The notes under the pieces were generated by a model. The model was given only the letters and a program-made list of their open reading frames with translations. It searched no databases and was not told the origin of the DNA. 64,000 nt of DNA from Salipaludibacillus neizhouensis. GTDB taxonomy: Bacteria; Bacillota; Bacilli; Bacillales; Salisediminibacteriaceae. Position 1 is the first letter of the stretch. Each line of letters begins with the position of its first letter. Made by a program: the position numbers and the translations under genes. The stretch covers positions 383,806 through 447,805 of the forward strand of contig NZ_KZ614148.1 of NCBI RefSeq assembly GCF_002886185.1, read 5' to 3'. Below, piece by piece: positions 8,129 to 16,199 of this stretch.

Positions 8129-10072
8129 TCATGGTGTACTCTTAATAAAACGGTAAAGAATTAAGTAATGTGTTAATTTTTTAAAGTCATGATCGATGAT
8201 CAGTTCAGGATGAGGTTGGTTAGATAGCTTCTTTATAATATCTTTGAAGGCGTCTATATTAATTAGTTCAGCTATCCTATCATCCATAAACATCTGTGCA
8301 ATTTCTTCCGTAAAAGAAGACCAGTTGCTTGCCATTCGATGAATGATATCTCCTCCTTGAAAACCTCTACTTATTTGATTTAGCCTTACTTTGTCTGGCA
8401 ATGCATTTTTAGTAACACGGCGTAAAAAGGAACGTTCCAATCCATCTTGGACATACTGTTCATCTGGTAAAGCTAAACAAAATTGTATAACTCTTAAATC
8501 ATTTGTTGGATCTCGATCCCATACTCCGTAGCGAAGACTCATTTTCGTATTAACAACCCCACTTTTGTTCCATGGGTAGAGTTGCTGATAATATTTTTTT
8601 CGGTAGTCTGTTAGATTTGTCACAGAGTCGTTTATATTCATTCCATTACCTAGAAGTTCTTCATATACATTTGTTTTTCTAGCAAATTCACCATTAATCA
8701 TTGAAGTGAATGGACTATCTTGTTTTCTTTTTCCCCATTGTGAGATCTTAGGAAATGCTTTTTTTGCAATAAAGGGTACAACAACTTTTTTTCCGGTATT
8801 AAAGTTCTGACAGTAAACTCCTAGTTCCCGATATAGACTGATCCATTTAAGTTTATTCATGAGGGTTGTGTAGTAGCAGTATGTTAAATTTAATGATCCC
8901 CAAGAGATCGAATGATTTCCTCTTGCACCATTAAGCATGATCTTAATCCCTTTGGACTGTGCTTCTTCATTAATTCCTTTGAGCCAGAAGGTGTTCTCAA
9001 AAAACTTATAAGGCATTTCCATCAATTCTAGAAAGTCATCTACTTCTGTATACGGACTTTTGCCAGGAAAACTCATGTAATGGTCATTGATATTCCCTAC
9101 GTGTGCGACCGTTTCTTTGATAAAGGGTGATTCATCGGCTTGATAATAAGAAGGGGTCCAGTCTTGGAAATCTTTTTCTGGGATGTAGCTATACGTATGT
9201 AGTTGTTTATGATCTTTCTTTAATAGATTTGCTGCAAAACTTACAACCGTTCCAGAATCTAATCCACCGCTTAAATGAGAGCCTACTTCACCATGTGTTC
9301 TAATACGGTCACTCACTGCTCTCCCGAAAATGTCCCTAAAGGCTTCTTCGTACTCTTCATCTGAATTTAATTTCAACTTCTTATCCACATTAATCATGCA
9401 ATATCTTGAAAGAGTGATTCTTCCATTCAGTACAGTGATGCTATGAGAAGGAGGTATTTGTTGAATGTCTTTGTATACTGTTGCTTTCATGTCTGCGGCT
9501 TCGACCATTGTTGGTATAACTATAAATTGGGCTAACCAATCTTCATTCAGCTTTTTTGTTATATATGGTAATGAAAAGAGTGATTTTATTGTGGTAGAAA
9601 ACGCAAAATGATTGTTCTCATTGAAATAATAAAGCGTTCGAGACCCTGAAAAATCTCTTGCTCCAAAAAGTTGCTGTTTTCTCTCATCCCATATCATGAA
9701 AGCAAAATCACCGATTAAGTGTTTCGGAGTCTCTTCTTGCCATTTTGCATAGGCTAATAATATTAACTGACTATCAGGCATGATTTTTCTTTGGGCTTGA
9801 TCTACTTGTAACGTGTTAAATAATTCTCTACGATTATCAATAATCGCATCGGCAGCTATCACTAATTGTCTTTCGGAGTCATAATAAGGGACAACCTCAC
9901 CAACTGATTCCGGAGTGATCCATTGTGCATGACATCCTAGAAAAACAGTATCTTTTTTCCATATATCAATAGCATCAGCAGGGAATTGCTTAAAGGAGTC
10001 CATTAAGCTTCTAATATATTCACTATTTATCGGCTCTCTGTTAAAGTGGATAAGACCAGTAATTGCGCTCAT
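8129..10072 (-). CDS. Lasso cyclase C1 (asparagine synthetase B-like)
   Basis: The protein is built like AsnB: an N-terminal glutaminase-like domain and a C-terminal synthetase domain with the ATP-pyrophosphatase motif SGGLDSG near residue 264. It begins MSAITGL, so the Cys2 nucleophile of true class II amidotransferases is replaced by Ser. That is usual for lasso cyclases, which activate the ring Asp as an AMP ester and close the macrolactam instead of making asparagine. The gene is 25 nt upstream of precursor 1. It is clearly related to the cyclase at 10554, with long shared blocks such as FLGCHAQWITPESVGE. Confidence 0.9.
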   Translation of the reverse strand: MSAITGLIHFNREPINSEYIRSLMDSFKQFPADAIDIWKKDTVFLGCHAQWITPESVGEVVPYYDSERQLVIAADAIIDNRRELFNTLQVDQAQRKIMPDSQLILLAYAKWQEETPKHLIGDFAFMIWDERKQQLFGARDFSGSRTLYYFNENNHFAFSTTIKSLFSLPYITKKLNEDWLAQFIVIPTMVEAADMKATVYKDIQQIPPSHSITVLNGRITLSRYCMINVDKKLKLNSDEEYEEAFRDIFGRAVSDRIRTHGEVGSHLSGGLDSGTVVSFAANLLKKDHKQLHTYSYIPEKDFQDWTPSYYQADESPFIKETVAHVGNINDHYMSFPGKSPYTEVDDFLELMEMPYKFFENTFWLKGINEEAQSKGIKIMLNGARGNHSISWGSLNLTYCYYTTLMNKLKWISLYRELGVYCQNFNTGKKVVVPFIAKKAFPKISQWGKRKQDSPFTSMINGEFARKTNVYEELLGNGMNINDSVTNLTDYRKKYYQQLYPWNKSGVVNTKMSLRYGVWDRDPTNDLRVIQFCLALPDEQYVQDGLERSFLRRVTKNALPDKVRLNQISRGFQGGDIIHRMASNWSSFTEEIAQMFMDDRIAELINIDAFKDIIKKLSNQPHPELIIDHDFKKLTHYLILYRFIKSTP

Positions 10073-10286
10073 GATTTCCTCCAGATCAAAAGTGATTATA
10101 ACTGAAAAAAAAATTTAATTCATTTAAGTTATCCATAATAACGAGCAGAAGAGATTACTTTCATAAATAATGTCTTATTAATTATAATTGCGAAAAGTAA
10201 TTCGTTATATGGAACAAATTGTGATGGTTTTACAGTTTTTTTGTGTTGTCAACTAGTTAAATAGGTAAATCTTGAATTATAAAAGG

Positions 10287-10320
10287 GAAGCCCCTAAAAT
10301 TGATAAAATATAGAGGCTTC
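10287..10320 (-). terminator. Stem-loop between the two cyclase-precursor modules
   Basis: A 10-bp near-perfect hairpin (10287-10296 with 10311-10320, one G-T pair) lies downstream of precursor 2. On the minus strand it is followed by a short CCCTTTTAT stretch, so it may be a leaky terminator that limits read-through into the second module. The rest of 10073-10407 holds no gene I can support and is AT-rich; a TATAAT at about 10098 could be a weak internal promoter. Confidence 0.5.
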
Positions 10321-10407
10321 AGTTAGTAATTAAATGAAATGTGCTAAATAGAATAAAACAAAATAAGTATTGTAGAAGATTACTAACTACCATCAATTGT
10401 AATACGA

Positions 10408-10539
10408 TTAACTAAATGTCAATTGATCCTTTGGTGTTTGGTCCGGAAAATCATTATCAGTAAAATTACCATCACCTTGTAACATAGTTTTGTTAACATC
10501 AAGAATGTCTATTTCGGGCTTTTGCCATTGCTTCTTCAT
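10408..10539 (-). CDS. Lasso peptide precursor 2 (43 aa)
   Basis: A second precursor gene, 14 nt after cyclase C2, with the same ribosome binding site as precursor 1. The leader MKKQWQKPEIDILDVNKTM aligns residue for residue with the first, keeping W5, P8, L13-D14, T18 and M19. The predicted 24-residue core begins LQGDGNFTD, placing Asp at ring position 9 and Leu at position 1, and it ends in Thr-Phe-Ser. There is no Cys. The terminal Ser again fits the shared kinase. Leu1 is unusual, as most lasso peptides start with Gly, Ala, Ser or Cys. Confidence 0.88.
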   Translation of the reverse strand: MKKQWQKPEIDILDVNKTMLQGDGNFTDNDFPDQTPKDQLTFS

Positions 10540-10553
10540 AATCTCACCCCCTC

Positions 10554-12491
10554 TCAGTTGAAATTTTTAACAAACCGGCTTATAATTATGCTTCGCATTA
10601 AAATTTTATAATCTGTATCAGTTGCATATTCTACTCTAGGACCTTTTTTAACCTTTTCTAGAGCAGTGTTCAAAATGTCTCTATCAAGAAACGCCAACAT
10701 TCTATCGTCTTTTGTTAGAGCGTCCACTTCACTAACAAATGAACCCCAATACGGTTTCATGCGGTGAACCCAGTCAGCACCTTGTACCCCATGGATTCGC
10801 TGATTCAATCTAACTTTGTCGGGTAATATGTCTTTTGTTGCTCTTCTAATTAAAGCCCGGTCCAATCCTTGTTGAACATATTGATCATCTGGAATTGATA
10901 AACAAAACCGTATTACTCTTAAATCATTTGTAGGATCACGTTTCCATAACGAATGACGTAAAGATAGTTTACAAGTAAAACTATTTCCTGTGTTCCACGG
11001 AAAAAAGTCTTCAAAAAGTCTCTTTCTTTCCTTGTAAATATCGTTTGTAGTGAACCAACCCGTTTCGCCAAGACCAGATTTTTTTAATTTATTGAATACA
11101 TCAGTGCGTTCAGAAAATTTATGATTGATTATTCTTGGCAGTTTCCAAGGGATATTATTAGAGAATCGGTTTAGTACTGGGTAACCTATGCATGCAATAT
11201 GGGGTAAGTTACGTAATCTTGATCCACCAATTTTCCTGCTATATTTATTTAATTCTTGGTAAAGCTTTACCCATTTTAATTTTTTCATCAGAATAGAGAA
11301 ATAATTAAAGGCAGAACCCCATGAAATGGTGTAATTACCTCTATCACCGTTAAGTAAAATCCCTACTCCTTTTTCTTCAGCAACCTCAAACATTCCCTTC
11401 AACCAAAAAGAGTTTTCAAAAAATTTATAAGGCATTTCATTAATTTCTAGAAAGGTATCTATTTCTGAATAAGAATTTTCCCCTTCAAAATCTAAATAAT
11501 GATCTGAAATACCTCCAACTTGATGAACAGTTGATTTAATAAATGGTCTCTCATCGGCCAATAAATGGTTTGGTGTAAAATCTATAAAGTCTCTTGGTGG
11601 GATATAACTAAATGTATGTAATTGTTTATTTTCTTTTCGCATTTCTTTTGCTGCAAATCCAACTACTGCACCTGAGTCTAATCCACCACTTAATTGTGAG
11701 CCGACATTATGATGTGTTCGTAATCTTGCCTTAACTGCTTTTTGGAAGACTTCTTGGAATGCCTCCACATATTCTTCGTTTGAATTTAATTTTATTTTTT
11801 TGTCTGGGTACAAGGAACAATATCTTGTAAGCTTTAATTGATCTAAATATATTGAGAAACTATGAGCTGGTGGTATTTGATAAATTTTTTCATAAGGAGT
11901 AGTAATTGCGTCTACTGTATCAATGTTTCCAGAGATTGCGAGATATTCAGCAAGCCATTCTTCATTTAGGTTTTTGGGAATGTAAGGCAGAGATAATAAT
12001 GGCTCTATCGTTGTACAAAAAGAAAACTTATTTTGATTGAAATGATAATAAAGAGTTCGATACCCCGCGTGATCTCGAGCGCCAAAAAGCTTTTGTTTCT
12101 TTTCATCCCACAGTACGAATGCAAAATCACCAATTAGATATTTAGGGGACTCCTCACCCCATTTATCATAAGCGAGTAACATTAATTGACTATCTGTCAT
12201 TTTTTTTCTGTCTTCTCGGTCAACTTGTAATAGATTAAATAACTCAGAACGATTATCTATAATCGCATCAGCTGTTATAGCTAACTGTCTTTCATAATCA
12301 TAGAAGGGGAGCAGTTCTCCTACTGATTCCGGAGTTATCCATTGTGCATGACATCCTAAAAAAATATTTTGTTTTTTCCATATTTGAATATCATTTGCTG
12401 GAAACTGGAGTAAAGATTCCATTATTGCATCAATATTATCTTGTGATACAGGTTCGTCATTTGTATGAAGAATGCCAGCTATTGCACTCAT
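10554..12491 (-). CDS. Lasso cyclase C2 (asparagine synthetase B-like)
   Basis: First gene of the operon and a paralogue of the cyclase at 8129, of nearly equal length (645 versus 647 residues). It begins MSAIAGI, so it also lacks the glutaminase Cys2, and has SGGLDSG near residue 266. AGGAGG lies 5 nt before the ATG. It is followed directly by precursor 2, so the cyclase-precursor pair appears to have been duplicated and then diverged. Keeping a private cyclase suggests each enzyme is matched to its own core sequence, while leader recognition (B1/B2) is shared. Confidence 0.9.
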   Translation of the reverse strand: MSAIAGILHTNDEPVSQDNIDAIMESLLQFPANDIQIWKKQNIFLGCHAQWITPESVGELLPFYDYERQLAITADAIIDNRSELFNLLQVDREDRKKMTDSQLMLLAYDKWGEESPKYLIGDFAFVLWDEKKQKLFGARDHAGYRTLYYHFNQNKFSFCTTIEPLLSLPYIPKNLNEEWLAEYLAISGNIDTVDAITTPYEKIYQIPPAHSFSIYLDQLKLTRYCSLYPDKKIKLNSNEEYVEAFQEVFQKAVKARLRTHHNVGSQLSGGLDSGAVVGFAAKEMRKENKQLHTFSYIPPRDFIDFTPNHLLADERPFIKSTVHQVGGISDHYLDFEGENSYSEIDTFLEINEMPYKFFENSFWLKGMFEVAEEKGVGILLNGDRGNYTISWGSAFNYFSILMKKLKWVKLYQELNKYSRKIGGSRLRNLPHIACIGYPVLNRFSNNIPWKLPRIINHKFSERTDVFNKLKKSGLGETGWFTTNDIYKERKRLFEDFFPWNTGNSFTCKLSLRHSLWKRDPTNDLRVIRFCLSIPDDQYVQQGLDRALIRRATKDILPDKVRLNQRIHGVQGADWVHRMKPYWGSFVSEVDALTKDDRMLAFLDRDILNTALEKVKKGPRVEYATDTDYKILMRSIIISRFVKNFN

Positions 12492-12534
12492 TGTTACCTC
12501 CTAATTAACGCGGAATGTATATGATAATTGGTTT

Positions 12535-12610
12535 ACTATACAGGTGAATGAGGTTCTTGTAAAAGAACAACACATACTTTTTTTAGTTCTTGACGTACGT
12601 TATAAAGAAC
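12535..12610 (-). promoter_or_regulatory. Lasso operon promoter with SinR-like inverted repeats
   Basis: On the minus strand TTTACA (12558-12563) and TATAGT (12535-12540) are 17 bp apart, a good sigma-A promoter for the cyclase C2 gene. The -35 box lies inside an inverted repeat, GTTCTTGTAAAAGAAC (12553-12568). Its halves match the SinR site GTTCTYT in a 7-2-7 layout, apart from one base in the left half. A second, wider repeat (GTTCTT 12586-12591, AAGAAC 12605-12610) lies further upstream. Binding would block the promoter. The remaining gap to 12899 holds no gene; a stem (12863-12870 with 12880-12887) lies behind fdhD. Confidence 0.55.
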
Positions 12611-12899
12611 ATATTATGAATAATTTACCACCCCCGATTATTAAAGTCAACTTAAATTTAATAATCAAATATGTTGTATTTTGAGCGTAGGACAAATCAT
12701 ATAGGATTATCCTTTTTATGTTGACGTCGTGAACCGTAATTTCATTGAAAAACGACAATTATTTTATTGTTACTATGATGGATGAGAGAATTGGAGGGGG
12801 AAGTGGGGGGATATATTGGATAGCGAATAAAGTTGCTACCAGCTGAGGATAAGCGTCCCACCGGTATTATTTCTAGACTATAATACCAGCAAGATTTTA

Positions 12900-13694
12900 T
12901 TATTCTAAAACAATTCTTTCAGGATGGGAATAGACATTAAAGGAACTACCGCGAATAAAACCAACCGCGGTAATGTTTAGGTCTTCTGCAAGTTTAATGG
13001 CTAAGTCGGTAGGAGCGGACTTAGATAGAACGATTCCAACGCCGATTTTAGCTGCTTTTGTAAGAACTTCAGAGGAAATACGGCCACTAAAAACCAGTAC
13101 CTTATCTCTTACCGGAACATTGTTCAAAATGCTATATCCATATAACTTATCGAGCGCGTTATGGCGACCTATATCTGTACGGCTTACAATCAATTCCTCA
13201 TTTGAGCAAAGGGCGGCATTGTGAACTCCGCCTGTCCCCTTAAAGACAAGGCTGTCCTCTTGCATTTTACGCATTAACTGGATACATTGTTCTGCTGTAA
13301 TAAATGATTTTATCGTAGAAGTTTTTGTTGTTTTTGCATCGTTTTGGAAATAAAATTGTCTGCTCTTGCCACAACAGGAGCCAATAAAACGCTTTGAATA
13401 GGATTGTTGATTCATAACTTTTTTATTATAAAGATCTATGTATGCGAACCCCTTGTCTTCATCAATTTCAAGTGTCTGAATATCATCTTTAAAACGAAGG
13501 ACACCTTCCGATGCCAGAAAACCAACAATCATTTCCTCAAAATTAGTCGGTGTGCACACCATTGTCGCAAATTCTTCATTGTTTACATGAATAGTTAAAG
13601 GGAATTCTGTTACAATATCATCTTCCAGCGTTTGAAAAGCGCCATCTTTATACTTTACAATCTGCCTTTTCAGGCACACTTCGTGTTGAGACAT
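12900..13694 (-). CDS. fdhD: Formate dehydrogenase accessory sulfurtransferase FdhD
   Basis: FdhD moves sulfur from a cysteine desulfurase to the molybdenum cofactor of formate dehydrogenase and is needed for its activity. The family's cysteine loop is seen as GSCCGKSRQF near residue 103, and the later blocks FKGTGGVHNAALCS, SRTDIGRHNALDKLYG and VFSGRISSEVLTKAAKIGV are typical. ATG 13694 is well spaced from AGAGGTGG; the upstream GTG at 13703 overlaps that site. The gene is divergent from the OFA transporter and near the molybdoenzyme at 16200, its likely client. Confidence 0.92.
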   Translation of the reverse strand: MSQHEVCLKRQIVKYKDGAFQTLEDDIVTEFPLTIHVNNEEFATMVCTPTNFEEMIVGFLASEGVLRFKDDIQTLEIDEDKGFAYIDLYNKKVMNQQSYSKRFIGSCCGKSRQFYFQNDAKTTKTSTIKSFITAEQCIQLMRKMQEDSLVFKGTGGVHNAALCSNEELIVSRTDIGRHNALDKLYGYSILNNVPVRDKVLVFSGRISSEVLTKAAKIGVGIVLSKSAPTDLAIKLAEDLNITAVGFIRGSSFNVYSHPERIVLE

Positions 13695-13909
13695 TAGTTC
13701 CACCTCTTTTCAAAACTATAATAAAAAGCTACCTTAGATAAAGTATCATATATGCTATTAGATTATGATTATAAACAGTTATTTTCCAAGAGACAAGTGT
13801 CATGAATTTCCCCTTTTTCAAATGTGTCTAAATAATGAATGGTATTAAAATTAACTATTGTAACTGCTTACAAAAGAAGGTATGATTTAGATAAATTCAT
13901 AGAATTGTC

Positions 13910-14074
13910 ACATTTAAGATGCGAGACAGCGAACCTGTCGTCCGGTTTAAATGTTACAACTCTAAAAACGATTACAGTTAGCATAAAGTAGCGAACCTGC
14001 TTAAAACTAACCGTTGCGTTCTTTTTGAAATGGAGCTCTCATTCATTTTAAAAAGTATTAGCAACGGTTTTTTG
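13910..14074 (+). ncRNA. Structured leader with two similar hairpins and a terminator (riboswitch-like)
   Basis: Two hairpins of the same design precede the OFA transporter gene. The first (13910-13954) has an outer stem ACATTTAA/TTAAATGT, an internal loop and an inner stem GACAG/CTGTC with loop CGAAC. The second (13977-14011) has outer stem GTTAG/CTAAC and inner stem AAGTAG/CTGCTT, again with loop CGAAC. A long terminator follows (CCGTTGC near 14011-14017, GCAACGG 14061-14067, then T6). The 3' arm of the second hairpin overlaps the 5' arm of the terminator, so the two are mutually exclusive. This is the layout of a transcription-attenuating RNA sensor. I cannot assign it to a known class. 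Confidence 0.6.
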
Positions 14075-14201
14075 TTTGGAAAGATAAAGGAGATTGCTTC
14101 ACGCAACACTTTTCAAGGAGGAAATCCCTTAAGCTAGTGGATAATTCTAGCTGTAATTAGTAGATAGCAGTTTATTTTAATTAGGAGAAGGAGTGAAGGT
14201 A

Positions 14202-15446
14202 ATGGGGAAAACAAAGAATCGTTGGCTGATTGCTCTTGCAGCAGTTGGTATTCACATTTCAATTGGTTCCGTATATGCATGGAGTGTATTTACAAACCCT
14301 TTAGCAGAACAATTTGGCTGGAGTTTAAGTGAGATCTCCTTAACTTTTAGTATTGCAATTGCGTTTTTGGGTCTTTCAGCTGCATTTATGGGACATTTTG
14401 TGGAAAAGTATGGACCCCGCATTTCGGGGCTTGTTGCAGCTACCTTTTTTGGAATAGGTATTGTCGGAGCAGGATTTGCTGTAGATATTGGTTCGCTTTG
14501 GCTATTATACCTTACATACGGGGCCTTAGGAGGTATTGGCTTAGGTATCGGTTATATTACACCAGTATCGACGCTTGTAAAATGGTTTCCTGACCGTCGA
14601 GGTCTTGCAACAGGATTAGCAATTATGGGATTTGGTTTTGCAGCAATGATTGCAAGTCCGATTATGGCTTCTTTAATCAATTCAGTTGGAATTTCGAACA
14701 CGTTCTATATTCTTGGAATTAGCTATTTTATTATAATGATAGGATCTTCTTTATATCTTGAAAGACCACCAGAAGGTTACATGGAAGGGGCTGCTGTTGC
14801 GAATAAAAAAACGCAAGCAGACCTTTCACAATTAACTGCAAATGAGGCAGTGAAAACGAAACGATTCTGGTTTTTATGGACCATGTTATTTATTAATGTG
14901 ACGTGTGGGATAGCAATTTTAGCTGTTGCGTCACCAATGGCACAGGAAATCGCTGGTCTGTCAGCAGTAGCGGCGGCGACAATGGTTGGTATTATGGGCT
15001 TCTTCAATGGTGCAGGGCGTCTGGCATGGGCTTCTATTTCCGATTACATTGGACGTCCAAATGTGTATACAACATTTTTTGTCCTCCAAATTGGCGCTTT
15101 TTTTATGCTACCATCGATCTCACACGCTATAGCATTTCAAGTAGTTTTGTTTCTAATCATCACCTGTTATGGAGGTGGGTTCGCTTCGATACCGGCTTAT
15201 ATTGGAGACTTATTTGGCACAAAGCAACTAGGGGCCATTCACGGATATATCCTGACTGCTTGGGCTCTTGCTGGTTTAGTCGGACCAATTGTTGCAGCTC
15301 GGGTTCGAGAAGTGACTGAAAGCTATGCGGCCACTCTGTATATCTTTGGTGGAATGTTTATTGTAGCGCTCGTTGTATCACTGATTATTCGCATGGACAT
15401 TAAACAATTAAGAGAAAAAAATGCTAATGAAACACTAGCAGGTTGA
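14202..15446 (+). CDS. OFA-family MFS transporter (oxalate/formate antiporter-like)
   Basis: A 12-helix major facilitator of 414 residues in the OFA group. The N-terminal signature HISIGSVYAWSVFTNPL and the block GIGYITPVSTLVKWFPDRRGLATG are typical. Members exchange oxalate and formate or carry other small monocarboxylates; the substrate here is not certain, but formate is favoured by the neighbouring fdhD and formate dehydrogenase-like gene. ATG 14202 is preceded by AGGAGAAGGAG; the GTG at 14193 lies within that site. Expression is probably set by the attenuator-like leader upstream. Confidence 0.85.
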   Translation: MGKTKNRWLIALAAVGIHISIGSVYAWSVFTNPLAEQFGWSLSEISLTFSIAIAFLGLSAAFMGHFVEKYGPRISGLVAATFFGIGIVGAGFAVDIGSLWLLYLTYGALGGIGLGIGYITPVSTLVKWFPDRRGLATGLAIMGFGFAAMIASPIMASLINSVGISNTFYILGISYFIIMIGSSLYLERPPEGYMEGAAVANKKTQADLSQLTANEAVKTKRFWFLWTMLFINVTCGIAILAVASPMAQEIAGLSAVAAATMVGIMGFFNGAGRLAWASISDYIGRPNVYTTFFVLQIGAFFMLPSISHAIAFQVVLFLIITCYGGGFASIPAYIGDLFGTKQLGAIHGYILTAWALAGLVGPIVAARVREVTESYAATLYIFGGMFIVALVVSLIIRMDIKQLREKNANETLAG

Positions 15447-15502
15447 CATTTTATATTCTTACTACTAATCTTTTATTATAAACGTATCGAGATTGGAGTA
15501 TC

Positions 15503-15868
15503 ATGGGCAAATATGAAGCAGAATTCAGCAACTTAGTTCGGGCATTCAGGAAAAAACATATGGGAAAGGGCCCAAGCAAAATCAGTACAACTTTTTGCAA
15601 GAACTGGGCTATATGTGAAATGGAAGGGAATTTGTCACCTATAGAAAAGTTTATTGCAAGTGCCGAAGATGGGAAAACAATGCTACGTTCGGCTAGAACT
15701 GAAATGGTGAAAGAAATGTATCGTAAAAACCGCCCAATTGAAATGGAAGAGTTTTTAGGATATAACTTTGTTGAACTATTCGTAGATATTGATATAGAAC
15801 AAGATAAAGGAATGTCTATCTTTGTTTTTGATGGTAACCTGGAAGAAAAGTTTACTAAATTAAAATAG
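15503..15868 (+). CDS. DUF2294 (MpsC-like) domain protein
   Basis: A 121-residue soluble protein of the DUF2294 family, recognised from AFRKKHMGKGPSKI near the N-terminus and the following LSPIEKFIASAEDGKTML. Its biochemical role is not established; family members often lie beside formate dehydrogenase genes in Bacillaceae, as here between the OFA transporter and the molybdoenzyme. It starts 56 nt after the transporter behind GGAG and is followed by a terminator. Confidence 0.82.
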   Translation: MGKYEAEFSNLVRAFRKKHMGKGPSKISTTFCKNWAICEMEGNLSPIEKFIASAEDGKTMLRSARTEMVKEMYRKNRPIEMEEFLGYNFVELFVDIDIEQDKGMSIFVFDGNLEEKFTKLK

Positions 15869-15906
15869 TTAGGTTTGGCACTTGGCAGCGTTCCTGTTTA
15901 AGACTC

Positions 15907-15951
15907 AACCACCGATGCATTTTTTGATTAAAATGTGCGGTGGTTTTTTTA
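15907..15951 (+). terminator. Rho-independent terminator after the DUF2294 gene
   Basis: Stem AACCACCG (15907-15914) pairs with CGGTGGTT (15938-15945), followed by a T-run. It separates the transporter/DUF2294 transcript from the molybdoenzyme gene. Confidence 0.85.
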
Positions 15952-16063
15952 AAATTACAGTATCGATGAGTGTTTATTTTGAAAAGTTATCGCTTTCGTC
16001 CTACGGTGAAGTCCCGAGCCAAAAGGTCAAATTATATTTTTAACAAGAAAAGATTTAATAAGT

Positions 16064-16179
16064 TGACAGCTATCTTTAAGCCACACGCATCAAGGGAAGT
16101 TCGCCCCTGGATGCCTAAAAGATGGTGGCCTTAAAGATCACGCTGTATATAATAAAAGACGGCTATGCCGTTTTTCTTA
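16064..16179 (+). repeat. Structured intergenic repeat, copy 1
   Basis: A 116-bp element starting TGACAGC and ending in a small hairpin plus TTTTTCTTA. It folds into nested stems: ACAGC with GCTGT, ATCTTTAAG-CCAC with GTGGCCTTAAAGAT, a third stem GCATC...GGATGC, and a separate 3' hairpin ACGGC-TAT-GCCGT followed by T5. The same layout recurs at 18558, 24056 and 26299 with compensating base changes. This copy ends 20 nt before the start codon of the molybdoenzyme gene, where its 3' hairpin could act as a terminator or attenuator. Confidence 0.75.
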
Positions 16180-16199
16180 AAATACGAAGGGGTGTAAAG

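Noticed and set aside
8129-12491. Two asparagine synthetases for amino-acid metabolism
   Set aside because: Both lack Cys2 (they begin MSAI), and both adjoin precursor genes with lasso leaders within a complete lasso gene set.
13910-14011. ANTAR-protein antitermination hairpins upstream of the OFA gene
   Set aside because: ANTAR targets have hexaloops with A at position 1 and G at position 4. The loops here are five-base CGAAC closed by perfect stems.
16122-16199. An N-terminal extension of 26 residues on the molybdoenzyme
   Set aside because: It would be translated from the 3' part of the structured repeat, including its hairpin, and has no ribosome binding site. ATG 16200 has GAAGGGGTG.
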